Of a stretch of 64,000 nt of DNA, positions 46,620 to 57,929 are shown piece after piece. Location: contig JAIVFJ010000021.1 of assembly GCA_025765615.1 (NCBI GenBank), positions 124,001-188,000 of the forward strand, in the 5' to 3' direction. The notes below the pieces were generated by a model. The model was given only the letters and a program-made list of their open reading frames with translations. It was not told where the DNA came from and did not search any database. Origin of the DNA: Zopfochytrium polystomum (Eukaryota > Chytridiomycota > Chytridiomycetes > Chytridiales > Chytridiaceae). Position 1 is the first letter of the stretch. Each line of letters opens with the position of its first letter. The translations under genes and the position numbers were made by a program.

Positions 46620-47215
46620 TTAGACTAAGCGTTGTGCTGATTTGAGCGTGGGCACCACGCTTACACCTTGGAGGTCGGCGAGACTGCAAATTCCCATCAG
46701 TGATGCAAGCTTTGCATGTTGAGCTGCGGGAAGAGCTTTGGTGAGAAGGTCGGCAATCATCCTGTCCGTTGGGCAATGAATGAGTTGAACCTCCTTTTTC
46801 TCCAAGTGGTCCCGTATGAAATGCAACCTCACATCAAAGTGTTTGACCCGACCATGGTGTATTGGATTCATAGCAATAGCTATGGTTGAATGATTGTCTT
46901 CATAAACAGTAGTGGGCTTATTTAAATCCATACCCAGCTCCTGGAAGAGCATTCGTAGCCAGATTGCCTCTTTGATGGCCTCAGTAAGGGAGAAGTATTC
47001 TGCCTCAGTTGAGGACAAGTGACAACTGATTGTTTCTTGCTGTACCATGTAATAGCACCCCCGCAAAGCATGAACACATGCCCTGACCTTGACTTGCGTC
47101 CATCCTCCTCAGCATAGCTGGCATCAGCGTAGCCATGTGGCTCATCCCACTCTGGGTAAGAAATACCCGCAGCTTTCTCTACCTCTGGGAGCGTTGCATT
47201 GGTGATGCATGTCAT
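46620..47215 (-). pseudogene. Copia element B: RNase H
   Basis: Copia RNase H: LSSTEAEYFSLTEAIKEAIW, YEDNHSTIAIA, KHFDVRLHFIRDHLE and the terminal DLLTKAL are all present. The block at 47215-46922 (YADASYAEEDGRKSRSGHVF) is its N-terminal part, in a different frame. One frame change near 47050 therefore breaks an otherwise well-kept domain. Confidence 0.85.
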
Positions 47216-47269
47216 CTGGGAGTCTCCCTTCTGGTAGAAAAGTCCATGATCCCAGGAAGCGCGGACATA

Positions 47270-48415
47270 TCACAGCAATCTGTCAAGCGCAAGGGAATCT
47301 GAATGGGTTGGAGCGGACTGGTATTGTGCAAGTGTATTCACAGCATACGCAATGTCAGGGCGCGTCAAGTTTGCAAGGTAAGCAAGTTGCATGAGTGTGC
47401 TTCGGAAGTATTCCGACTCTTTTTGTGGAAGTTTTCCAGAGTCCACATCGTGTATCCATGTCGTGGACATGGGAGTTGCTTTGATTTTGACAGGTAAGCC
47501 TTCATTGTCACACCAGTAGTTTGCTTCCTCCAAGACATGCTGTGTGTAGTTTTTCTGTCCAATAAAGATTCCATCTTTGATTTTCTCAACTTGGATGCCA
47601 ACAGCAACTTTTGGGTTGAGGTCCTCGCGGATTTTGAACTTTGATTTGATCAGAGAAAGAATTTTGGCAATTTCTCCTTCTGTGTGACTGAAGATGAGGA
47701 TGTCATCTACATATAGAGTGATGATGGTCTTGACCTTTCCATCAGGGTGCCTTTGCACAAAGACACAGTGGTCAGTCTTCAATTGCATAAATCCAATTTC
47801 TATGAGGAAGTCGCGGATTGTTTTGTACCACTGTCGACCAGACTGGTGCAGTCCATACAAACTCTTCCTGAGTAAACAGACAAGAAGTATCCCGTCTGCA
47901 CCACGTATCTCAAAGCCTTCTGGTTGTTCCATGAAGTTTTCAATGTCCAGTTTGGCGTTCAAGTATGCGGTTTCGACATCAAGGCCTGCAAGTATGAGGT
48001 CAAACAGCAACGAGATAGCAAGGATTGCCCTTATGGAGGAGCTGCGGACGACAGGGGAGAAGGTCTCGTTGTAGTCCTGACCAAAGATCTGAGTGTAACC
48101 CCGACCAACAAGGCGGGCCTTGAAGCGTTCAAGGTACCCTTCACTGTCAAACTTGTAGGCAAAAACCCATTTGGGCTTGAGTATCTTACACCCTTTAGGT
48201 CGAGCCACTAAGTCCCAGACGTGCTTTGACGTGATTGAATTGATCTCTGAGAGTTGAGCTGCCTTCCAATACTTTGCAAAAGGAGAACGCATGGCCTCTT
48301 TATGCGAAGCAGGGAGTGGCGGTAAGTCCTGCTGGTGGATTCCTTTCTGTTGGATATGCTGTGACTTCCTCCGGCTCAAGCACAGTGTACGCTTTGAGCG
48401 TTTGGTAGAGTTCAC
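47270..48415 (-). mobile_element. Copia element B: reverse transcriptase
   Basis: A continuous 381-codon frame with the copia RT signature. KYWKAAQLSEINSI opens the domain; KPKWVFAYKFDSEG, FKARLVGRGYTQ, SIRAILAISLLFDL, YLNAKLDIENFMEQPEGFE and the catalytic YVDDILIF follow. It ends with SEYFRSTLMQLAYLANLTRP. The YVDD box is intact. Flanking frames (RNase H below, linker above) are out of register. Confidence 0.92.
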
Positions 48416-48971
48416 GAAATTGTCCCTGTGCTATTCGTAGTTTACGAATTCTTGCAGTTAAAGCGCGGAGTGTTTTCCAACTGTAAGTGGAAGGACTTGT
48501 GGCAATTGATGGTTTTGTTTGTAGTTTACAAAGGTTTGCCTTCAATGCCAGGTAGTCACGTAAACCTGATGGCTCTTGTGGTATGATTGGGGGATTTGTT
48601 GCCTCCCCTGTTGACTCTGGCAAAGCTAGAATGTCAGGGGAAGTTGAGCTCTCTCTAGGAGAGATTTCCTCCTGTTCATCAGGTATTGACTCTGGTTCAG
48701 AATCAGAAACGTCGTATAGCATACCCGGCTGTAGATCTCCCCCCTGTGATTCTGCAGGTGGTACATCGTCTTCTTGTGAGTCAAACAGAGCGTCAGGATG
48801 TGCCACATCTGGATCAGTGGACATAGAAGGGGTATGCAACGAGGAGGAAAGATATTGGAAATCCTGAGCTGTGCGTTGGACGGGTCCCCATTCCTTCAAG
48901 CAGGAGTCATGAAGGAACTGTCTCCAGTTCCGCCACAATGCCAGGAAAAACATTTTCGTGAAAGGAGACAT
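48300..48971 (-). pseudogene. Copia element B: linker between integrase and reverse transcriptase
   Basis: An acidic Ser/Pro/Glu-rich frame (DSEPESIPDEQEEISPRESS), typical of the variable spacer between copia integrase and RT. It overlaps the RT frame at one end and the integrase C-terminal frame at the other, each out of register. Confidence 0.6.
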
Positions 48972-49345
48972 GGTAGTGTTCCGATATTCTCTGGGTTTTC
49001 AAGTCGTAGACTACTGGAAGAGTGTTTCCTTTATACCCTAAGAATATGCCTGGCGCCCCTTTGTCAGGATGTTTAAGCGTTCGCTTTTCCTTTGGGATAC
49101 GGTGGATAACCAAACAGCCAAAGGTGCGGATGTGATCAACATTTGGCTTTTCACCGTACCAAGCTTCGTAAGGTGTTTTCTTAGTGTAAGAGTGGTAAAC
49201 CCTGTTCTTGATGTATGCTGCGTATTGGACTGCATACACAAAGAAAGAGTGGGGCAATCGTGACTCTAAGAGCATGCAGTGTGCCATGTCTTTGAGAGTG
49301 TTGACCTGACGTTCTACCAGCCCATTGAATTCCTTGGTGAAATGC
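48907..49345 (-). pseudogene. Copia element B: integrase C-terminal part
   Basis: MAHCMLLESRLPHSFFVYAV, then AAYIKNRVYHSYTKKTPYEA and GEKPNVDHIRTFGC, then KGAPGIFLGYKGN, are the standard post-core segments of copia integrase. The core's Glu region (NGLVERQVN) lies at about 49320-49345 in this frame, while the upstream core runs in another frame. A single lesion near 49340 thus splits the integrase. Confidence 0.8.
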
Positions 49346-51214
49346 AGGACTAGGTTCTAAAACAATAGGAGGATGCCAAGTATTGGCCCAAGTTTTGAAT
49401 TCTCCATCTTTGAAGATTTCCCCCCTGTCACAGCGCACAGATGTGATATGTTTGCCATGTTGTTGTTCAAACCTTTCCATCGTAGACCAGAATCTTGTGG
49501 GCGCGTCAGACAAAGAGTTGAGGAACTCAATGCCAAGCCAACGGGTTGACTCTTCCACAACCAGTTGCCAATGTTTTTCACTATGGTGTCCACGTGTGGG
49601 CAGTGGGACAGCATCAGTGTGTAAACAACCAAGCAGTGTGGTGTTTGGTCTGGAAGTGGGGTGGATAGGCAAAGCTTTCAATTTCCCAACATCACATGTC
49701 ACGCAGGGAATGTCATGAATGAGGAAAAATGAATGACCAACTTTATTCAGATTTGACCAAGTACGCTTCAAAGAAGATAAAGACAGGTGACCAAATTTCT
49801 TGTGAAGAGCTTGGACTGCTTCAATGTTCTGAGGGTTTGGTAAAGGGTCTGGGTCAGTTTGACTTAAAGTTGGGATTGCAGTTTGCTGTTGCGACTCACC
49901 TGGGGCGTCCCCCGAAGGAGTCGGCGCGTCCCTTCCAAGTTCTGCCCTGTCAAGACCAGTATGTCCCGTCAGAAGAGAAGGGTCCACAACATAGACATTC
50001 CCTGTGTCCCTGTGAGCAATAATAAAGTCTGAACCATGTACCTGAGGATGCAATAGGCCTGTGTCTGCTGTGAAAGTCACGTTGTGACCTGTCTGCCGTA
50101 TGATTTGCTGAACCGAGAGTAGAGTGTCTGAGAACTCTGGCACATAGAGCGAGTTCCTCATGACGAGAGCTCTTCCGTTAATGAACAGGGTAAAGTCGCC
50201 CACTCCAGTGGCAGTTGCAAAGCCGTCAGCTGTTTTGATCTGCTGGGAGGTGGGCCACAAGTTTGTGAAGTGCTCTTCGCAAGGCAACATTGTCCTGGAA
50301 GCCCCAGAGTCAAGGATGACCTGGTGTGGGTTGCTGCCAGCAAGTCTTGCCATCAGTGCAGTCTCGTAGATGCGGCAGTAGGTGATGTTGCGGTAGAGGA
50401 AACGCCCAGAGTCGTACATCACTTTGTAGCTGACGTTTGAGACAATGTTGTCAGTGATCCAGTCTGGATCCATTCTGCCGTCAAGAAGTGTAACTGTGAG
50501 CTCCACTTCAAATTCCTCCTCCACCTCAACGGCCTGGCATGTTCCAATTTCAAACTCCCGTGCCGCAAGTGCCCTTTCTACTGAAAGGAAGTCGTCTAGA
50601 GCTGAAGTGTCTGCAAGGCGCGCAGCACCCTCAGTACTGAACTCCAACATTTCGACGTCTTCTGCTTCAGGAGGTGGTGGTGGAGTATCCATCCTGTAGC
50701 ATTTGTGGGGAGGAGAGTCCTCAGAGGCTGCACAAGAGGCTTGCTTGGTGGTGTTCTTTAGCAGCCACCTCACATGCAATCTTGGCAGTCTCAGTAGCTT
50801 TCTTGGAATCAGCTGGTGTGGCCTTGGCTTCTTTGGCGTGTGCAGGCTGCTTGCCCTTGGCCTTCTTTGCAGGGTGAGCTGGCTCTGACTTCCCGTGAGG
50901 GAACTTGAGGCATTCCTCGCGAGAGTGCGAGACCCAGATTCCATGAAGGTCACAAGTAGGCTTGCCGTTGAGTGCCTCTCCGTCTTGCGCTTCTTGGTTG
51001 TCGCTGAGGTCTTTGCTGAAGCAGCTGTTTCCATCTCAGAAGTGCCATGGTGAGCAGAGTGTCTGCTGTTCTTCTCTTTGCTTCGCTGGTACAGCGTGTG
51101 GAAGTTTGTCAACTCCTTGACGAGATCGCTGGTGTAGGCGTAGCCTGACAGCCCCTTGAGAAGATTTTGATGAACGCCAGAGAAGATTTTGATGAACGCC
51201 AGAGAAGATTTCAT
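49340..51214 (-). pseudogene. Copia element B: gag end, protease, pre-integrase and integrase core start
   Basis: From high to low coordinate: gag tail with Lys/Ala-rich segment; protease with intact ILDSGASRTMLPC; pre-integrase FGHLSLSSLKRTW with CVTCDVGKLKALP; and integrase core with LHTDAVPL and SVRCDRGEIFKDGEF. The DSG protease triad and the first two integrase Asp are kept. After that the frame drifts into unrelated sequence, as described for the C-terminal part. The element is younger-looking than A but not intact. Confidence 0.85.
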
Positions 51215-51506
51215 GTCCAGGCAGCGTTTCCCTTGCTTTGTGGATGATGGCAGAACGCAGGATGTTTGTCACACCCCTGCAAGTGGTGGCAGTACATTTG
51301 AAATGCTTGGGCCAATCTGTGAGCAATGTGGTCAGAGTGGTGTACCACTCCTGGACTGCCGGACCAGAGTCTCTGGGTTTTGCCAAACGACTGTAAGTCG
51401 CAAGCCACTTGTCCTGCCTGCTTCGGGGACGGGCTCGCTCATCCTTGGGATTGGTGGCAGATTCTGAGACTTCTTGAGCAGGTAATATAAGTGTAGAACT
51501 CTCCAA
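51036..51506 (-). pseudogene. Copia element B: gag N-terminal part
   Basis: KWLATYSRLAKPRDSGPAVQ, then EWYTTLTTLLTDWPKHF, fits a copia capsid start. No ATG opens the frame (the first good codon is TTG at about 51506), so the initiation codon was lost or lies upstream of a lesion. A 13-bp direct duplication (GAAGATTTTGATGAACGCCAGAGA units) at about 51168-51207 marks the break to the next frame. Confidence 0.65.
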
Positions 51507-51553
51507 TAAGCCCTAAACAAATGCAGTACGGCGCTTGTGGGTGGAGTTGTAAG

Positions 51554-51876
51554 TGGTGTGTGTGGGGATGAAGAGAGAGAGAGAGAGAGAGCAGTGATGA
51601 TGGAAAAGGGAGAGGAGTGAGAGGCTGGAGAGAGGAGAGAGGAGTGAGTGGGCAGAGATGGAAGAGAGAGCAAATGGAGGAAGAGAGATTGGCTTGTTTT
51701 GCACTGGATTCTGTCAAAGCAGCAAGGAGGGGGTTGGATTCCTTGTTTGATCTCTGTGAGAGGTTGCTGCTTTTATACTCCTGCAGGTTGGAGCCATCAG
51801 AAAACAGAGGGAGCAGTGGGCTGAACAGAGCAGGCCACAGAAATGAGATAAAACAGGCTGAGCACCAACCCCCAAC
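51554..51876 (-). mobile_element. 5' LTR remnant of copia element B
   Basis: Matches the last ~310 bp of the 3' LTR (45369-45680), including the TATAAAA box at 51771-51777 and the terminal CACACACCA. Its upstream part, with the tandem array and TGTTGAGA end, is missing; the sequence switches at 51877 into repeat family C. Confidence 0.8.
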
Positions 51877-52793
51877 ACACCCGCAAAAGAGAGGGGAGGA
51901 AACGGGGGTTTTTATCTCAGGAAACTAATCTCAAATACAACAGGAGCGGTTAATAGCGGTGGGACAGACAGGGTGCGACCTAGCGCCCCTCGTCGCCAGC
52001 GAGGGGGGGGGAGAGAGAGAGAAGGGAGTCGACCATGTAGGGGTCAGAAGGTTGCCAGCAGGGAACTCACACGCGGAAACACCTTCAATTGTACACGCAC
52101 CCTGCCGGGCTGCGTCGGCACAATCACTTGACCAACAGGCTTTATCACATCGCACTTGTACTCACTCTCACAGTAAGGACCGAGGCAGGCAGTCGGAGAT
52201 CGAACTCTCAGCTGTCGGGGGCCGCACAGAGCGCGGCCACCAACACCCTCGCAGGGACTGGAAGGTTGGGGACGACGACGCCGTCATCGCAGCAGGCGAG
52301 TGCCCGTGATTCTCACTTCAACACAGAGCCAGTAGTGTCACACAGTCGGTGGTGGGGCCAGCTGCATTCCCCACCTGCGGCCCCTTACCCCTGACTTGGG
52401 AGCATCCACCACAAATCCACCACAAATGCTCGAAGTCCCCCCAACCCTATGCGTGTATGCACAAGTGCCGAAAATAAATAATAAATTAGGAGGGCTTGGG
52501 GTACGGCCTGTCAGGCACCCCATCCCTAGGCAGTCAGGCAGTCTCTGTTAGTCACTGAAAAAGAAAATATGTTGAGAAAACCCTGGCACAACAGAAACTG
52601 TTAAGACGAAAGTAGTAAAAGCAGGCCCAATAATACCGATGGGTTAGCTGCAAATACACTTTGATAACGCCTTGGACACTAAAGAACCAGGAATAATAAT
52701 AGGGGTCCCGATCCTTGCAGTTTTATGTCAGGTACGCTTGTTTTTGCGAATAAAATCCCTAGACTTTATCACTGAGACCTCAGTGTAGTCTCA
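51877..52793 (-). repeat. Dispersed repeat family C, copy 3 (internally deleted)
   Basis: Inverted relative to copies 1 and 2. It covers both ends of the 1.14-kb unit but lacks about 190 bp near its middle (around 52390), the segment around TTGACTTGTCAATTTTCTCT in copy 1. Confidence 0.8.
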
Positions 52794-52832
52794 CATACAC
52801 CACAACAGCCCAATCCTCCAACCAGCCAACAT

Positions 52833-53073
52833 AAATGACAGCTGCTGATTGTGGATGGTGGTGAACTACTCTGGTGGACTACTCTCTTGTGGTGGTGAAG
52901 CTGAGGTGGGAGACTGTTGTACAATGTGTACTGTTTGGCTTTATACAAAATTGTGACAAAGACCAGGTGACAAAAAATGCGCCAAATCCTCATCACAGTT
53001 GGTGCTCCCATGCACCACAATGTGAGGTGTTGCTCCTGCACACTGCTTACTGCAAAACCCAAAATCTAAAACA
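52833..53073 (-). mobile_element. Solo or partial LTR of the element A family
   Basis: Inverted copy of the first 240 bp of the LTR at 41063, with the same TATAAAG box and TGTTTTAGATTTTGGG start. No internal region follows it; repeat C begins 40 bp further on. Confidence 0.75.
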
Positions 53074-53297
53074 GTCACAATCTGGATGAACATTTTTCCA
53101 ATGCAAACTCAAAATTGTGCCAATGGATTGAGATCATTTGAATGTCGCAATCTTCCTCTGCTGAGGGCGTGCTGCTTCCCCACTTCAGCAACACATTATT
53201 ACCTGGTGAGCACACTGAATTTCTGGAAGAAACCTTCGCTTGTTCACTTGGGAGGGGGTTGGACAGTCGAACAAAAAAAACATCGTCGCAAACGGAA

Positions 53298-54494
53298 ATG
53301 GCCCATCAAGTCCTACTGCCTGTCCCGATCGAGTCAACTTTTCGAGGAGCCCACTGCCTCTGGTGGCCGGTGCAGTCAGTGGTTAGCAACTCTTCACCTC
53401 CTGCCCCTCCTCGTTGGCTGGTCGTCTTCGTTGCGGGTAACCCAGGTTTGGCCGAATATTACCGGCCATTCCTGTCTGCTCTCCACAGCTCGACCCTTTT
53501 GCGTGGCAGTGTCGAGATAGTCGCACTGTCTTTGAGGGGCCACGCCCCAACTATCGATACGCGCGACGACGGGATGGCACAGACAGACATGCCTTGGGAT
53601 GCTGCCAAGGATGTGCGATCCGCGATTCGCGGGATCGACACGTCGCTTAGAGCCCAAGCCGACCACAAGCTCGCTGCCCTAACTTCCCTGCGGTCACTCT
53701 ACCCGCCCGGTTCATCGACACAGATGATCGTGATGGGGCACTCGATCGGCTGTTACATCCTCCTCGACGCCATTGGGTCGTCGCCCACTCCCTCCACCCT
53801 CGTCGACGGCGTCATCATGTTGATGCCTGCTCTGGCCCACCTACGAGACACTCCTGCCGGCAAACGCCTCACTCCAGTTGTGCTCCGACCCACCATCGTC
53901 AAGTTTATCGTACCCGCGGTCATCTTCCTCTTGTCCCTCATGCCCACCGTTTTCCTCGTTGCTCTCATCCGCGTTATCACTCGCCAACCACCCGCCGGCG
54001 CCGCTGTGACCGCAAAGCTTGTAGCCGGCCCGCGCACCGCCCTTAATGCCTTGTCGATGGGTCTGGAGGAGATGGCCACCGTTCACGAAGTTCGTGAAGA
54101 TATGCGCAAGACGGTAAGAGCCCTCGCGGAGCGCCGCCGCGCCGAGGGTCCCCGCCGCGCTGCTGTCCGTGCGTACTTTGCCGCCGGCGACATCGACGAG
54201 TGGGTTCCTCAGTGGATTAGGGAGTCTGTCGAGGATGGGCTTGGCCTCCAGACGTTCCATCTGCCGCCGTCATCACTCCAATTGAAGGCGATGGGCGACG
54301 GCCATGACGTGTCGCTCCAGAACGAGGATGCCAACGAGGACGATGCCTCCGCCAGCCCTGCGCATAACTCGGACGCCGCGGTACTGCTCGGGTCCGCCGT
54401 CTGCCAGTGGGGCTTGAAGCACGCGTTTTGCCTCGACCCATCCGAGACGAATACTTTGGCCGCCGTTGTGGCCCGCTGGATCCACGACTGGTAG
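53298..54494 (+). CDS. LDAH-like alpha/beta hydrolase, 398 aa
   Basis: Lipid-droplet-associated hydrolase family. Motifs: LVVFVAGNPGLAEYYRPFL (the family's 'PGNPG-x-x-FY' block, here AGNPG), LSLRGHAPT, and the nucleophile elbow MGHSIGCYILLDAIG with Ser in GHSIG. Acid and His candidates are the AGDIDEWVP Asp and the GDGHDVS His near the C-terminus. A hydrophobic stretch (FIVPAVIFLLSLMPTVFLVA) could sit in the droplet monolayer. The start at 53298 was chosen because the upstream open frame runs into transposon-derived DNA. Single exon. The expected substrate is neutral lipid or sterol ester, but activity in this family is disputed, so I claim only the fold. Confidence 0.88.
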   Translation: MAHQVLLPVPIESTFRGAHCLWWPVQSVVSNSSPPAPPRWLVVFVAGNPGLAEYYRPFLSALHSSTLLRGSVEIVALSLRGHAPTIDTRDDGMAQTDMPWDAAKDVRSAIRGIDTSLRAQADHKLAALTSLRSLYPPGSSTQMIVMGHSIGCYILLDAIGSSPTPSTLVDGVIMLMPALAHLRDTPAGKRLTPVVLRPTIVKFIVPAVIFLLSLMPTVFLVALIRVITRQPPAGAAVTAKLVAGPRTALNALSMGLEEMATVHEVREDMRKTVRALAERRRAEGPRRAAVRAYFAAGDIDEWVPQWIRESVEDGLGLQTFHLPPSSLQLKAMGDGHDVSLQNEDANEDDASASPAHNSDAAVLLGSAVCQWGLKHAFCLDPSETNTLAAVVARWIHDW

Positions 54495-55084
54495 CATCAC
54501 GGACTTCGATGACTTCTCTCCCTCTGCCTTTTTCTCTCCTGCCCTCGCTACTACCCACCGCCTCATTTGAACTCCATTTTATCCTGCCTTCATTAGTTAT
54601 TCTTTGTTCCTTAGTTCGGATTTAAGTAATATGTAAACCAGGCTGGCTTCACCACAAACGTTTTTGTGTCCCACCCCTTGCTTAGACACTGAATCTTGAC
54701 ATGGTCGGGAGGGCGGCTTCAAATTTGGGATACGTGGACAGTCAAAGAAAGTTACAGTAAAAGGCGAACCTCTTTCAATCCACCCACGAACCACAGGTGA
54801 GCCAGCCTTGGCAGGACTTTCGTTGGGAGGCAGTCGGACTCAGAAAGCCGAATCATGGAATAATCACCCGCTATGCAACCAACAAAGCAATGCGCCGAAC
54901 TCTTCGTCGCCATCTGCGTTGGATGTTGCCCATTTCATCGATGCGATTCGTTTGCTATTTGTGGAACTAATGACGTGGCTTCTGAAGAGACAGCGAGCGC
55001 AGAAACACTGAAAGAGCCTCGACCCAGTATACTCCTGTCTGATAATAATGCACGATTTTTTGTCCAGAGCTTCTAGTGATCTCA
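54495..55084. other. Intergenic, nothing recognised
   Basis: Short frames only. The upstream exon or leader of the Mei2-like gene may lie here, since an ATG-led frame at 55049 (MHDFLSRASSDLNAGLALSP) is open for about 40 codons. Confidence 0.4.
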
Positions 55085-57790
55085 ATGCTGGGCTCGCCCT
55101 CTCGCCTTCTTCAAGTCAAGCTGCTCAAAGACGGCCGTTCGCCAATGTCGGAGTGTCCGACTATTCTCCGTTTACTTGACGAGCAAGGTGTTTCCGTTCG
55201 CCACATTCTTTTGCGTGAAGCGCTATCACCACAACTTTCAAGCCGCTCCCTTTATACCGACTTCGGCGACCGCGGCACCATCACCGCACTTCTCGTTTTT
55301 TTTGATTTGCGGCATGCCCAATTAGCCTGCGACTACTTAATGGCTCGCTGCGTCCCTCTTACAAGAAGCAACTATCGCGCCGCACTCGCAAGTGAATTCT
55401 CAGCCAGCGACTCCCACTTGCGTTCGGCAGAATGTCTTGTGGTTATGGTGCGCTATAGAGAGGAATGTTTGATAGCTGGTGTCACCGAGTTAGACGGTCG
55501 TCTAGCGTTTGACGGAGAAGTATATAAAATCTCTGCGTGTAGCAAAGTGTTTGCAGATATCACTTCGGATACTCGCAGAAGGGTCTCCTCGAACGGAGCC
55601 GATTTGGACGAAAGATCTGTCGGATCCACCCTCTTCTCAGATTTAGAGAGCTACAATTTAACTGTTCCCACCGTGGTAGCCCCTCAAACAATTTTCCATG
55701 ACGTTTGCGGACTTGTATTTGTTCGGGGATTTCAGTGGCGTAATATCACTCAGGTGCAGAATTTGCTTTACGACTCTTGAAACTAAAACATAGAATCAAG
55801 CCAGGTGACTTTCTGTCACACTTCGGCGATGTTCGGGCCTTTTGCATGTGTAGAAGTGAGCAAAGGAGCTTTGTGGTGGAATACTACGATACTAGGGCAG
55901 CCAACGCTTTTCTTCATGCACTTCACAGAAAAATTTAACGAAGTAAGCCATCGCTATGCATCATCTTGCACAAGTTCACAAAAGATGTCCAGGACGACTG
56001 CACATTCACCTTCGCATCATTCGTCGATAGACGATCTATTCCAAATGCCAACTATCTGGTCCCGGTCCACTGTTTGCGCGGAAAGCTTAGAGAGGAAGAT
56101 GAAACTTCAAACACTTACATGCATTTGGGAGCGAACACTGATAAACACCTGGAAGCGCAACTGGAATTCACGAACGAAACGTCTAAAAGATTTGGAACCC
56201 TAACAAGCTTGGGAATTGAAGAACTCGTGTCGATAATGCCAGATCAGTCTCGACCAACGGTCACTGCAACAAGATGTGTTGGGACATTGGAGCGAATGGC
56301 AGAGCACTTTTCACACCGAGATGGCGCTCTCGGTTCAATGGTCAGCCAAGACAGCGCCTCAATTGGGAACTTGTGCTTCGAGAGGTCTCAATGGAACTTC
56401 TTGAATTGGCCCTATTTTGGTGAGAAAAGGTCAACTTGGGGCAGTCATTACCATCCCTCGATGACTCAGATGTGGACGACGCCGCCTCCAAACAGCCACC
56501 CCACGTTGGTGCCATCCAACCTTTCATTTTCAACACCTCCGCCCGCTCAGAAGAAAGAGGCTTTCGATGACGTCGCAGTCTCGGTGGAGGAAGACGAAAC
56601 CCTCAGCTTGTCTGACTTCCCTCCAGCAGACCATCGAAGGCGTTGCCCGTCCACGCGGCGCTGGGAGATGGCGTTGCCTTCTCATCAGGACCTTAAAGAG
56701 CAATCGCCGAACACGCAATCAAGGCCTATGGCAACCAGAAGAGAAGGAGAAGGAAGGGAATACTCTCCACTGAAGATTGACACAAAAGACTTACAGAGAT
56801 CAGGATTTGCTCCCGGGAGGTCTGCCTTCGTTAAGTCAAGACATGTGACAGAAGCGATACTTTCGGCACCGTTACCTTCGCCCAACTTCATTCCAAAAGA
56901 GAACGAGTTTAACTTGCTGGAGATAGGTTGAAATTGAAAAACAATTATTAATGCTGATGTAACTGCCGATTTAGTCGCTGGACGCGAGCGGAGGACTTCA
57001 ATCATGCTTAAAAATGTTCCGAATCGGTTTGTCACAGTTTGTCAGTGCGCCGGCAATTGCTTTCTGACTCGTGCCACTGCAGCTATACACAAGACATGCT
57101 TATTGATTTCTTGAACGAAACTCACGAAGGGCTGTTCGATTTCGTTTATCTTCGAATGGACTTTTTGAACAGATGTAACGTTGGATGTAAGCTTGAAGGC
57201 GAATTACCTACCACATGAAATCTAATTCTGGCCTTCCTCAAGACGCATTCATTAAGTAAGTAGTTTCAGGTAGTTTGAGGTGCAATCCACTTACGAAGAC
57301 TCTGGACTAGTTTCGTCAACCCACCCTCCATTGTCGCTTTTGCTGCACGTGTAATTGGCCAAAAGTGGCAAGTTTCTGTGCCTGCATCGCATTTCGGCAA
57401 CTGGACTAATATCTATTTCGAAGGCCAAAATTCAACAGTGACAAACTTCCAATTCTTTGCTTTGCAAATATCCAAGGCAAGCAAGCGTTCGTGGAAAAGT
57501 TTCGCAATTCGAACGTCATGACTGAGGAGCCGTCTTTCCGCCCTCGTTTGTTCAAGACACCGAATCTTGAACATGACCCTAACTCGACCAATCCATTACG
57601 GCCCGCAGTAGAAGAGGCTTTCCCCCCTCCGACGCGAGGCCCGCTCCGCCCAAAATCGAACATTTTATTTTCTCGAGACAAATTCCGCCCGTTTTGTTCA
57701 ATTAACGGTGTTGAATGCTTCAGTGTAACATCGTGCGTACCTGATGGCAAAATCAGCGTGAACGATTTTTTACGTGAGACTCGCATGTGA
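55085..57790 (+). CDS. Mei2-like RNA-binding protein (three RRMs)
   Basis: Mei2 proteins control entry to meiosis or development by binding non-coding RNA. RRM1 is around 55180-55350 (GDRGTITALLVFFDLRHAQL). RRM2 is around 55803-55935 (FLSHFGDVRAFCMC, then SFVVEYYDTRAANAFL), joined by a 69-bp intron from about 55736. A long linker frame covers 55966-56931. The C-terminal Mei2-type RRM is diagnostic: RTSIMLKNVPNR, then YTQDMLIDFL, then FDFVYLRMDFLNRCNVG, spliced through 57033/57080, 57178 and a tiny 13-bp exon near 57242, then FVNPPSIVAFAARVIGQKW, then KFNSDKLPILCFANIQGKQA. The protein ends DFLRETRM. The start, the exon junction near 55940 and the one at 57370-57420 are not settled. Several introns are short. 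Confidence 0.82.
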
Positions 57791-57929
57791 CGTGATGACC
57801 TATTGCTTTTGGAGACGATACATCAACGTTGGTGAACTTTCCGTCCGTTCTGTTTCGCTGCAACTTTAGAGGTCCAAGTCAACATGGAAAACAAACTTTT
57901 TTGAAAAAGAAGAAAGAAACTTGCCACAG

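Noticed and set aside
46440..46630. A true tRNA gene at the T-arm-like sequence
   Set aside because: Acceptor, D-arm and anticodon stems cannot be paired around it; only the T-arm fits.
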